From: Treponema sp.
GTDB taxonomy: Bacteria > Spirochaetota > Spirochaetia > Treponematales > Breznakiellaceae
Length of the DNA: 20,098 bases
Assembly: GCA_031272575.1 (NCBI GenBank)
Contig: JAISTO010000094.1
Span: 1 to 20,098 of the forward strand
Reading direction: 5' to 3'
Part shown: one piece after another, positions 1-6,146 of the stretch
How the letters are laid out: every line of letters starts with the position of its first letter
Numbering within the stretch: the first letter of the stretch is position 1
Position numbers and translations under genes: made by a program
Notes under the pieces: model-generated
The model's database searches: none
Told to the model about the DNA's origin: nothing
Seen by the model: only the letters and a program-made list of their open reading frames with translations

Positions 1-15
1 GAAAGAGCGGAATTG

Positions 16-762
16 ATGGGCCCCATCCCGACCTTCGAGGAGTTCTGGAGGACATACCTCAAGGAACGGGAGGACTGGAAACGAAAGAAGGAAGAGTCGG
101 ATGCTAAATGGGAGAAGCAGTTAGCCGAGTCTCGGGCGAACTGGGAGCGGCAATTGGCCGAGTCTCGGGCGAACTGGGAGCGGCAGTTGGCCGAGTCGAA
201 GGCCGAGTCGGAGGCGGAGGCGGAGCGGAGACGGGCGGAATGGGAGAAACATTTGGCCGAGTCGGAGGCGAAGTCGGAGCGCGAATACGCCGAACTCAGG
301 CGGCTTCAGGCGAAAAACGAAAAACTCGTCGGGGGCTTGAGCAACTCGGTGGGGGAACTCATCGAGACCCTCGTTGCGGGCAGGCTCTGGGAGAAGTTCA
401 AAGACACGCCCTATAGCCACCTTGGACGGGCGTATCGGCGGGTGCAAATCTTTGACGGCAATCGGGAGGTCGGGGAGATCGACATACTGCTTTCCGACAG
501 CGACCTGTGCATGGCGGTGGAAGTCAAACGGGAGCCGATTCTGCGAGACATAGACCACCACCTCAAGCGCATGGAACTTATCAGGAAGTATCCGCCTGCC
601 GAGACGGTGGGCAAGAAACTGGTGGGTGCGGTGGCAGGCGGCTTTGTGCCTGCGGAGGTGCGGGACTATGCGCACGCGCAGGGCTTTTTCGTGCTGGAAC
701 TGAACGGCGAGTCGGTCTCTCTGGCCGAGCCGTCCGAGGGCTTCAAAGCCCGTGAGTGGTAG
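16..762 (+). CDS. Coiled-coil protein with PD-(D/E)XK nuclease-like C-terminal domain
   Basis: About 248 aa. Residue numbers here count the TTG at 13 as residue 1. The N-terminal 100 residues are a charged coiled coil with an 11-residue (hendecad) period: Trp at 22, 33, 44, 55 and 77, and LAES at 37, 48, 59 and 81. The C-terminal half reads like a restriction-endonuclease-like fold: GEIDILL at 154-160 (acidic D157) followed by AVEVK at 168-172 (E170, K172), the spacing of a PD-(D/E)XK core. Such coiled-coil/nuclease-like proteins are known from several bacteria and are usually annotated as hypothetical; no substrate can be named. ATG at 16 is preferred over TTG at 13, but the frame is open to the window edge, so the true start could lie upstream. 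The gene stands alone here, followed by a palindrome. Confidence 0.7.
   Translation: MGPIPTFEEFWRTYLKEREDWKRKKEESDAKWEKQLAESRANWERQLAESRANWERQLAESKAESEAEAERRRAEWEKHLAESEAKSEREYAELRRLQAKNEKLVGGLSNSVGELIETLVAGRLWEKFKDTPYSHLGRAYRRVQIFDGNREVGEIDILLSDSDLCMAVEVKREPILRDIDHHLKRMELIRKYPPAETVGKKLVGAVAGGFVPAEVRDYAHAQGFFVLELNGESVSLAEPSEGFKAREW
121..186 (+). repeat. 33-bp tandem repeat coding for a hendecad
   Basis: Two almost identical 33-bp units, 121-153 and 154-186, each encode the 11 residues LAESRANWERQ. A third, diverging unit starts at 187. The copies differ at only two bases, suggesting recent duplication in a coiled-coil region. Because 33 is divisible by three, copy-number change would alter rod length without breaking the frame. 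Confidence 0.85.
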
Positions 763-785
763 ATTCCGCGATGGAGTCGCGGAAT
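763..785. repeat. Perfect 9-bp inverted repeat after the nuclease-like gene
   Basis: The arms attccgcga (763-771) and tcgcggaat (777-785) are exact reverse complements around a 5-nt loop, starting at the base after the stop codon. The hairpin could act as a 3'-end structure, but no T-run follows directly, so a simple Rho-independent terminator is not supported. Its right arm runs into the dispersed repeat at 776-819. Confidence 0.7.
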
Positions 786-819
786 GACGATTGTTACTTT
801 TCTTAACTTGTTGACAGTG
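776..819 (+). repeat. Dispersed intergenic repeat, copy A
   Basis: This 44-base stretch aligns without gaps to 19881-19924, with 36 of 44 bases identical. The shared core is cttaacttgttga, preceded by gaatgacg. Both copies are intergenic and in the same orientation, and each has a small palindrome just upstream. It contains a perfect TTGACA at 811-816, but no -10 box stands at a usable distance, so it is not called a promoter. Confidence 0.65.
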
Positions 820-828
820 GCATATCCC

Positions 829-843
829 CCCCTTGCCAAGGGG
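829..843 (+). promoter_or_regulatory. Small hairpin upstream of trkA
   Basis: cccctt (829-834) and aagggg (838-843) pair around a 3-nt loop, about 28 nt before the proposed trkA start. No convincing Shine-Dalgarno sequence lies between it and the ATG codons at 857 and 872. The hairpin might influence translation, but this is only a structural observation. Confidence 0.3.
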
Positions 844-871
844 CCGCGCTTCCGTTATGCTCGTCACCAGT

Positions 872-2365
872 ATGCGTATCATCATCGTAGGCGCGGGCAT
901 GGTGGGCACGCAGTTGGCCCGTCATCTTGTGCAGGAAAAACATGATGTCTCCCTGATCGAGTGCTCGGAGGAGCGGGCCAGGCACGCGAGCAACCGTATC
1001 GACTGCCTGGTGCTGCAGGAGCAGGGGAACAGCATCGCGGCGCTGCAGGAGGCGGGGCTGGCGCGGGCGGACGCGCTCGTGTGCGTCACCGGGTCGGACG
1101 AACTCAACATGATCACCTGCGGGCTTGCGGAATCACTCTACCCCAATGTGATAAAAATCGCGCGGGTGCAGAACGAAGACTATGCCCGGCTGAACCAGGC
1201 CCTCGGCGAGGAGCGGCTGCCGGGCGGGGGCCGCGCGCTCGGTATCGATTACTTCATCCACCCCACCGAGGAGGCCGCCAAAGCCGTGCTCCGCAGTTTC
1301 GCGCACGGCGCCGCGGGCAATGTGCTCTCCTTCGAGGGTACGCCGTACGAACTGGGCTCCACGGTCGTCGAGGCGAAGAGCCCCATGGACGGGCTCAAGT
1401 TGACCGCGTACCGCAATCTGGTGAAAGGGGAGAGTCTCGTCATCCTTGTGGAACGAAAGGGCATCAGTTTCCTCCCCAGCGGTGCCGCGTCCCTCGAAGC
1501 GGGGGACCGCCTCTACGTCCTCGCGCGCTCCGAGGACATCGACCAGATCTTCGCGCAGGCGGGCAAGAGCGAGCGGCCGCTCCGCAGGATCGGCATCGTG
1601 GGGGGGGGCAGGCTCGGCTGCCTCATCGCGGAGGGGCTTAGCGGCAAGGGGGAGGGGGCGCCGCGGCACACGAAGGGCCTCCTGGCGGGCCTCATGTCAC
1701 TCTTTAAGACGATAGTCCCCGCGGGCGGGCGGCGAATCACCCTTATCGAACAGGATTACCAGGTCTGCAAGGACCTGGCGGCGCGTTTCCCGGACTGCCT
1801 CGTGCTGAACGAGGACATCTCGGACGAGAGTTTCGTGGCGGAGGAGCGCCTCGGGAGCCTCGACCTGATCATCACCGCGACCGCGAACCAGGAACTGAAC
1901 ATGATCACGGCGATCTACCTCAAGTCGAGGGGGGTCAGGCGGGCGATCGCGATGGTCACGGGCCAGGGCTACGCGGCCATTGCGCGGCAACTGGGGGTCG
2001 ATGTGGTGATCCCGCTCAAAAACGTGGTGGTGGAGTCGATCGTGTCGAAACTGTCCGGCGGGGGCATTAAGGGGATACACATGCTGGCCTCAGGCGATGT
2101 GGGGGTCCTCGAGATCGAGATCGCCGGGGACTCGCCGGCCGTGGACAAGCCGATCACGGACTTCAAACTGTCCGCCGGCGGGCTCGTGATGCTCGCCACC
2201 AGGCCCCAGGCGGCCGCGGCCCGGAGCCTCGAGGAGACTTCGTTCATCCCCAGGGGGGATTACGTGTTCCGCGCGGGGGATCGCATAGTCCTCGCGGCGA
2301 AGAACGGCAGCGAGAGCGAAATTGAAAAGTTTTTCGGCGCCCAGAAAGGGCCCTTTCAACCTTAG
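872..2365 (+). CDS. trkA: Trk potassium uptake regulatory subunit TrkA
   Basis: A cytoplasmic NAD(H)-binding regulator that gates TrkH-type potassium channels. The 497 aa hold two RCK repeats. The first Rossmann motif is GAGMVG at 7-12, ending in the acidic residue of LIE; the second is GGGRLG at 244-249 with LIEQD further on. Each is followed by an RCK_C-type beta-rich domain (around 140-235 and 400-490). E. coli TrkA is about 458 aa; the extra length is mainly a roughly 30-residue insertion (257-286) inside the second Rossmann fold. ATG 872 starts directly at the canonical MRIIIVGAG; ATG 857 is an alternative, and neither has a clear ribosome binding site. A 9-G run at 1600-1608 encodes the second glycine motif. 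The 3' end overlaps trkH by 44 bp, implying translational coupling. Confidence 0.93.
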   Translation: MRIIIVGAGMVGTQLARHLVQEKHDVSLIECSEERARHASNRIDCLVLQEQGNSIAALQEAGLARADALVCVTGSDELNMITCGLAESLYPNVIKIARVQNEDYARLNQALGEERLPGGGRALGIDYFIHPTEEAAKAVLRSFAHGAAGNVLSFEGTPYELGSTVVEAKSPMDGLKLTAYRNLVKGESLVILVERKGISFLPSGAASLEAGDRLYVLARSEDIDQIFAQAGKSERPLRRIGIVGGGRLGCLIAEGLSGKGEGAPRHTKGLLAGLMSLFKTIVPAGGRRITLIEQDYQVCKDLAARFPDCLVLNEDISDESFVAEERLGSLDLIITATANQELNMITAIYLKSRGVRRAIAMVTGQGYAAIARQLGVDVVIPLKNVVVESIVSKLSGGGIKGIHMLASGDVGVLEIEIAGDSPAVDKPITDFKLSAGGLVMLATRPQAAAARSLEETSFIPRGDYVFRAGDRIVLAAKNGSESEIEKFFGAQKGPFQP

Positions 2366-3599
2366 CACAAAGGCCGCGTTTCTGGTGGTCACCCTGGTGT
2401 GGGTGGCCGTGGGGGTGCTGGGGGCCCTTCCCTTCTACCTGTCCGGGGTGCTGCCCTCGTTCCCGGACGCGGTCTTCGAGAGCGTGTCGGGCTTCAGCAC
2501 CACGGGCCTCACGGTCATCGCCGATGTCGAGGCCGCGGGCGCCCCGCTCCTCTTCTGGAGGGCCCTCTCCCACTGGCTGGGGGGCCTGGGCATCGTGGTG
2601 ATCACCCTGGCGTTTCTGCCCTTCGCGGGCGAGGCGGCGTCGCGGCTCTTCGCGGCCGAGAGCCCGGGCCCGGAAACCGACCGCATAAGCGGCCGCATCG
2701 CCAACGACGCCAAGGCGCTCGCGCTCATCTACGTCATTCTGAGCGCGGCGCAGGCCATCCTGCTGCGGCTCTGCGGCATGGGCTGGTTCGATGCGGTCTG
2801 TCACGCCCTCGCGACCGTGTCCACCGGGGGCTTCAGTACGAAAAATGCCGGCATCGCGGCCTTCCATTCCCCGGCCGCGGAGTGGGTGATCATCATCTTT
2901 ATGCTGCTTGGGGGCTTTAGTTTCACGGTACTGCGCCGCATAGCCCGCGGCAAACTGCGCGAGGCCCTCGGCAACAGCGAGGCGCGGGCCTACTTCATCA
3001 TCATCATTGTGGGGACAGGGATAGCGGCGCTTGCGCTGGGGAGCGTCCGGGGCCTGCGCGAGGCGCTTTTTCAGGTGGCGTCCACGCTTAGCACGACCGG
3101 CTTCGGCACGGTGAACCTCGCGGCCTGGCCTGCCGCGGCGCAGGGGGTCGTCTTCATCCTGCTTCTCGTCGGAGGCTGCTCGTCCTCGACGGCCGGTGGG
3201 GTCAAGGTGATTCGCCACCTCATCCTCTGGAAGCAGACGGGCAGCGAGATGCGGCGCCTGCTCGCGCCGCGGGGGGTCTTCGCGATCATGATTGACGGCA
3301 AGGCCGCGAAAAATACCCTCGTGTACGGGGCCGCGGGCTTCGTGTTCCTCTACCTCGCGGTCGCGTTCCTCTCGCTGGGGGTGCTGGCGGCCGCGGGGCT
3401 CGGCATCTTTCAGGCACTCAACCTCAGCCTCTGCTGCCTGGGCAATGTGGGCCTGGGGCTTGGCGCCGCCGATTACGGCAGGGCCGCGGCCGCGCTCCCG
3501 GCCTGGGCCAAGTGGTACCTCTCCGCCCTGATGATCGCGGGGCGGCTCGAACTGTGGACCGTCTTCGCGCTCTTCTCGAACGAGTGGAGGCGCTCATGA
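2322..3599 (+). CDS. trkH: TrkH-type potassium channel subunit, N-terminally short
   Basis: Inner-membrane potassium-translocating subunit of the Trk/Ktr superfamily, 425 aa. The four pore loops are visible with their filter glycines: STTGLT (G62), STGGFST (G169/170), STTGFGT (G260) and LGNVGLGLG (G377). Other family signatures are HWLGGLGIVV at 84-93 and GGCSSSTAGG at 284-293, with the C-terminal RLELWTVFALF shared with the next gene. The start is TTG at 2322 inside the end of trkA; the frame has a stop at 2286 and no other ATG/GTG/TTG in between. The protein therefore begins just before the first pore-domain helix and lacks the two leading membrane helices present in its neighbour. Family members are usually 440-485 aa. 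TGA overlaps the next ATG (ATGA). Confidence 0.9.
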   Translation: MKSFSAPRKGPFNLSTKAAFLVVTLVWVAVGVLGALPFYLSGVLPSFPDAVFESVSGFSTTGLTVIADVEAAGAPLLFWRALSHWLGGLGIVVITLAFLPFAGEAASRLFAAESPGPETDRISGRIANDAKALALIYVILSAAQAILLRLCGMGWFDAVCHALATVSTGGFSTKNAGIAAFHSPAAEWVIIIFMLLGGFSFTVLRRIARGKLREALGNSEARAYFIIIIVGTGIAALALGSVRGLREALFQVASTLSTTGFGTVNLAAWPAAAQGVVFILLLVGGCSSSTAGGVKVIRHLILWKQTGSEMRRLLAPRGVFAIMIDGKAAKNTLVYGAAGFVFLYLAVAFLSLGVLAAAGLGIFQALNLSLCCLGNVGLGLGAADYGRAAAALPAWAKWYLSALMIAGRLELWTVFALFSNEWRRS

Positions 3600-5038
3600 G
3601 GCACACGGCCGCGCTCGTCCGCATCATGGCGCTGGTCGTCTGCATGACGGCGCTCCTCCTGATCCCCGCGCTCCTCTTTGCGGCCCTCGCGGGCGAGCGC
3701 TGGGTCCCCTTCGCCGCGCCGCTTGCGGCCGTGCTCCTTGTCGCGGGCCCCCCGGCGCTCTTCCTGCGCACCGGCCCCATACGCCTCAGCCCCCGCGAGG
3801 GCTTTCTCGTCGTGTTCCTCACCTGGGCCTTCGCGACGCTCCTGGGCGCGGCGCCCTACCTGCTCTCGGGGCTCGGCATCGGCGCGGCGGACAGCATCTT
3901 CGAGAGCGCCGCGGCCTTCGCCACCACCGGCGGCACCACCATCGCGGACCTCGAGGCCCTGCCCCGCTCGCTCCACCTCTGGCGGAGCGTGTCCCACTGG
4001 GCCGGGGGCATGGGCATAGTGCTCCTCTCGGTCGCGCTGATGCCCCTCTTCGGGGTCGGCGGCTTTCAACTGGTGAAGGCCGAGACCCCCGGGCCGGAAA
4101 AAGAGAAGATCACCCCGCGGGTCGCCGCCTCCGCGAAGATCATCTGGATCGTGTACTCAGGTTTGACGATCACCCTTATCGGGCTCTACCGCATAGGCGG
4201 CATGGGGTGGTTTGACGCGTTCTGCCATGGGCTCACGACCATGGCCACGGGCGGGGTGAGCACCCGCAACGGGGGCATCGCCTCGTTCGGGTCCGCTTTT
4301 ATTGAGGGGACGACCGTCGTCTTCATGCTGCTCTCCGCGCTGAACTTCAACCTGTACTACCGCCTGCTGAAGGGCCGCTGGCATGATGTGTGGCAGAGCA
4401 CCGAGTTCCGCGTGTACCTGGGGCTTTTTGCGGGCAGCCTGGTCATCGTCACCTGGAGCGTCCTGCCGCTCTACGGGTCGCTCCCCTCCGCGCTCCGCTA
4501 CGCCAGTTTCCAGACCGCGTCGATCCTCTCGAGCAGCGGCAGCGCCAGCGCCCCCTTCGATGCCTGGCCCCCGCTGGCCCAGGCCGTCCTCTTCTGCCTG
4601 ATGTTCGTCGGCGGCTGCTCCGGCTCGACCGCCGGGGGCCTCAAGGTGATCCGCTGCGCCGTCCTCTTCAAGCAGGCCCGCAACGAGATCCGCCGCATCC
4701 TCTACCCGCAAGGCATCTTCAGCATACAACTGAACCGGAAAGTCGGCCGCCTCGACCTGATCTACGGCGTGGCCGGCTTCGTGTTCCTCTACTTTTTCGT
4801 GATTCTCTGTGTGACATTGGTGACGGCGCTCTCAGGGGTCGACCTCTTCACCTCGTTCAGCGCCGCCGTGGCCATGCTCGGCAACATGGGCGTGGGCTTC
4901 GGCGGCATAGCCCCGGGCGCGACCTACGGCGCCTTTGCCCCGCACATCAAACTCCTCTACGCCCTCGTGATGATCGCGGGCCGCCTCGAACTGTGGACCG
5001 TCTTCGTGCTCTTCACGCCGGGCTACTGGCGGCGGTAG
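3596..5038 (+). CDS. trkH: Second TrkH-type potassium channel subunit
   Basis: A 480-aa paralogue of the preceding gene, with a complete N-terminus: two hydrophobic helices at about 6-32 and 38-57 come before the first pore unit. HWAGGMGIVLL (134-144), GGCSGSTAGG (339-348) and the final RLELWTVFVLF mark the family. Filter loops are ATTGGTT (G112/113), ATGGVST (G219/220), SSSGSAS (G315) and LGNMGVGFGG (G432). The first and third loops depart from the neighbour's STTGLT and STTGFGT, so selectivity or coupling may differ. The start is ATG 3596 overlapping the previous stop as ATGA, with GGAGG at 3586-3590 at ideal spacing; the longer upstream frame is rejected. Tandem trkA-trkH-trkH suggests two channel versions, or a mixed dimer, served by one TrkA (inference). 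Confidence 0.92.
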   Translation: MRHTAALVRIMALVVCMTALLLIPALLFAALAGERWVPFAAPLAAVLLVAGPPALFLRTGPIRLSPREGFLVVFLTWAFATLLGAAPYLLSGLGIGAADSIFESAAAFATTGGTTIADLEALPRSLHLWRSVSHWAGGMGIVLLSVALMPLFGVGGFQLVKAETPGPEKEKITPRVAASAKIIWIVYSGLTITLIGLYRIGGMGWFDAFCHGLTTMATGGVSTRNGGIASFGSAFIEGTTVVFMLLSALNFNLYYRLLKGRWHDVWQSTEFRVYLGLFAGSLVIVTWSVLPLYGSLPSALRYASFQTASILSSSGSASAPFDAWPPLAQAVLFCLMFVGGCSGSTAGGLKVIRCAVLFKQARNEIRRILYPQGIFSIQLNRKVGRLDLIYGVAGFVFLYFFVILCVTLVTALSGVDLFTSFSAAVAMLGNMGVGFGGIAPGATYGAFAPHIKLLYALVMIAGRLELWTVFVLFTPGYWRR

Positions 5039-5083
5039 GGGGGGGAGGGCAGCCGGGGAAAATGACGCGGGATCGACAGGATT

Positions 5084-5172
5084 TAACCGCGAATTACGCG
5101 AATTACGCGAATTACGCGAATTATCACGAATACTTTTGTATTATTCGCGTTCATTCGCTCCATTCGCGGTTA
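5084..5172. repeat. Imperfect palindromic element with four cgcgaatta tandem units
   Basis: The ends taaccgcgaat (5084-5094) and attcgcggtta (5162-5172) are exact inverted repeats. The left arm contains four perfect head-to-tail 9-mers cgcgaatta (5088-5123); the right arm has related attcgcg units in the opposite sense. The centre, aatac-tttt-gtatt, is itself a hairpin, so the whole 89 bp can fold on itself. The 9-bp period keeps frames open and yields an artificial Asn-Tyr-Ala repeat peptide. It looks like a non-autonomous intergenic element; no transposase is nearby. Confidence 0.75.
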
Positions 5173-5194
5173 CCTCCTAACCAGGCCGCTCCGC

Positions 5195-5345
5195 GCACCG
5201 CCCGCGCCTCACCGTCCACCGTCCACCGTCCTCGCCTTACCCTCCGCTCACTCCCCCTCACCCCGCGCCTTCGCATCACGCCCCCCACTCCCCACCCACC
5301 CCTCGCCCTCGCATCGCGCTCAAGTCCCAAGTCCCCAGTCCCACA
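5195..5345. repeat. C-rich low-complexity tract
   Basis: About 150 bp strongly biased to C on the + strand, with short imperfect tandem motifs such as caccgtccaccgtcc near 5211-5230 and aagtcccaagtcccc near 5322-5340. The opposite strand is correspondingly G-rich with many G-runs. It resembles, in reverse complement, the G-rich tract at 19801-19860. No coding or RNA signature was found. Confidence 0.5.
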
Positions 5346-5409
5346 AACACTGGCGGCCAAGACCTTCCGCGATGGGTGTGGAAAATTTTTAAATATTTTT
5401 ACAAAACAC

Positions 5410-5438
5410 TGGACATTCTTAATAAAAAGCGCTATACT
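5410..5438 (+). promoter_or_regulatory. Sigma-70-type promoter of the lipoprotein operon
   Basis: TGGACA (5410-5415) and TATACT (5433-5438), each 5 of 6 to consensus, are 17 bp apart. An A/T-rich block at 5382-5401 just upstream could act as an UP element. The transcript would begin near 5445 and carry a 5' leader with a 6-bp hairpin (5454-5459 with 5469-5474, one G-U pair) just before the AAGGAG ribosome binding site at 5481-5486. Confidence 0.7.
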
Positions 5439-5492
5439 TTTAACATCAAAAACGGGGTCTTGTATGAGGGCCCCAATTTTAAGGAGAGAAAC

Positions 5493-6044
5493 ATGAAAAA
5501 GTGGATTTTTCTTGCGGCAACCCTGGTTGTTGCCCTCGCCGCGGCTGGCTGCGGCACAACGGCCCCTGCGACTCAGGTTGATGCGCAGGGTAACTTCGCC
5601 ACACCGGAGTGGTTCGATGAACTTCCGCCCCAGACGGAAATTTGGGGTACCGGCAGCGCGCAGATTCGCAACAACAATATTCAGTTCGCCAGAACTGACG
5701 CGAACAACGCGGCGCTTGTCGAGATTGCCCGTCAGATCGACTCGACCGTCCAGGCGATGTTCACCGACTATGCGCAGCAGGCCGGCACAGCGGACAACCC
5801 CAACTTCATCCTGTTCAAAGAGAACGTCAGCCGCACGGTAACCAACCAGAAAATCTCCGGGGCGACGCCGATCAAGCAGAAGACGGTCGGAAACACGCTC
5901 TGGGTCCGTCTCAGCCTGTCCAAGGCCGACGCCAAGAAAGCGGTTGAGAGCATCTTCACGAGCGAAGCGGCCCAGTATGCCGAGTTCAAGAAGGATCAGG
6001 CGCTTCAACTGCTTGATGCTCAACTCGCAAAGCCTGCCCAATAA
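5493..6044 (+). CDS. LPP20-family lipoprotein
   Basis: A 183-aa secreted lipoprotein. The signal peptide MKKWIFLAATLVVALAAAGC gives Cys20 as lipidation site; A-A-G before Cys fits the relaxed spirochaete lipobox. The mature part has the LPP20 pattern: PEWFDELPP (38-46), GTGSA (52-56), then a helix rich in Ala with LVEIARQI (75-82), and a closing beta segment LWVRLSLS (136-143). LPP20 proteins (e.g. Helicobacter Lpp20, Vibrio/Campylobacter FlgP) are envelope lipoproteins, some building rings or discs; the role here is unknown. ATG 5493 has a strong AAGGAG site, so the longer upstream frame is rejected. It is first in the series after the promoter; hairpins separate it from the next gene, which could make it the most highly expressed member. 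Confidence 0.8.
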   Translation: MKKWIFLAATLVVALAAAGCGTTAPATQVDAQGNFATPEWFDELPPQTEIWGTGSAQIRNNNIQFARTDANNAALVEIARQIDSTVQAMFTDYAQQAGTADNPNFILFKENVSRTVTNQKISGATPIKQKTVGNTLWVRLSLSKADAKKAVESIFTSEAAQYAEFKKDQALQLLDAQLAKPAQ

Positions 6045-6074
6045 GCGGCGCTCACTTGCCGGTTTGCATACATT

Positions 6075-6127
6075 TTGCCGGGCTTCCACCGGGAGTCCGG
6101 CAAGGTGCCGGGGCCGGCAGGCGTTTT
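6075..6127 (+). terminator. Two adjacent hairpins, possible attenuator/terminator
   Basis: ttgccgg (6075-6081) pairs with ccggcaa (6097-6103), and tgccgg (6106-6111) with ccggca (6114-6119); the second is followed within a few bases by TTTTT at 6124-6128. A third ttgccgg at 6056-6062 could compete for the same partner. Partial termination between the first lipoprotein and the rest of the operon is plausible. The second stem's loop is only 2 nt if all 6 pairs form, so it probably opens to 5 bp. Confidence 0.4.
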
Positions 6128-6146
6128 TACTTCTAACGAGGCTTAA

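Larger units (their letters stand above)
5039..5492. other. Gene-free 454-bp stretch with repeats and a promoter
   Basis: No credible gene is present. In order it holds a G-rich start (8 Gs at 5038-5045), a repeat element with 11-bp terminal inverted repeats (5084-5172), a C-rich low-complexity tract (about 5195-5345) with ccgtcca-type short repeats, then an abrupt switch to AT-rich DNA (5382-5452) carrying the promoter for the lipoprotein genes. Open frames that cross it encode repetitive peptides and are artefacts of the repeats. Confidence 0.75.

Noticed and set aside
811..816. Perfect TTGACA as a trkA promoter
   Set aside because: No -10 box lies 15-19 bp downstream; the motif is part of a dispersed repeat and is not kept exactly in the other copy (TTGATA).
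2244..3218. 324-codon open frame on the minus strand opposite trkH
   Set aside because: Composition is dominated by Arg/Gly/His/Glu repeats typical of a GC shadow; the + strand gene has clear TrkH motifs.
5088..5123. Possible CRISPR-like array of cgcgaatta
   Set aside because: Units are 9 bp, contiguous and without spacers; the surroundings form a palindrome and there are no cas genes.
4390..5496. Plus-strand frame encoding an Asn-Tyr-Ala repeat peptide
   Set aside because: It is an out-of-frame shadow of the second trkH joined to the 9-bp intergenic repeat, whose period of three codons keeps it open.
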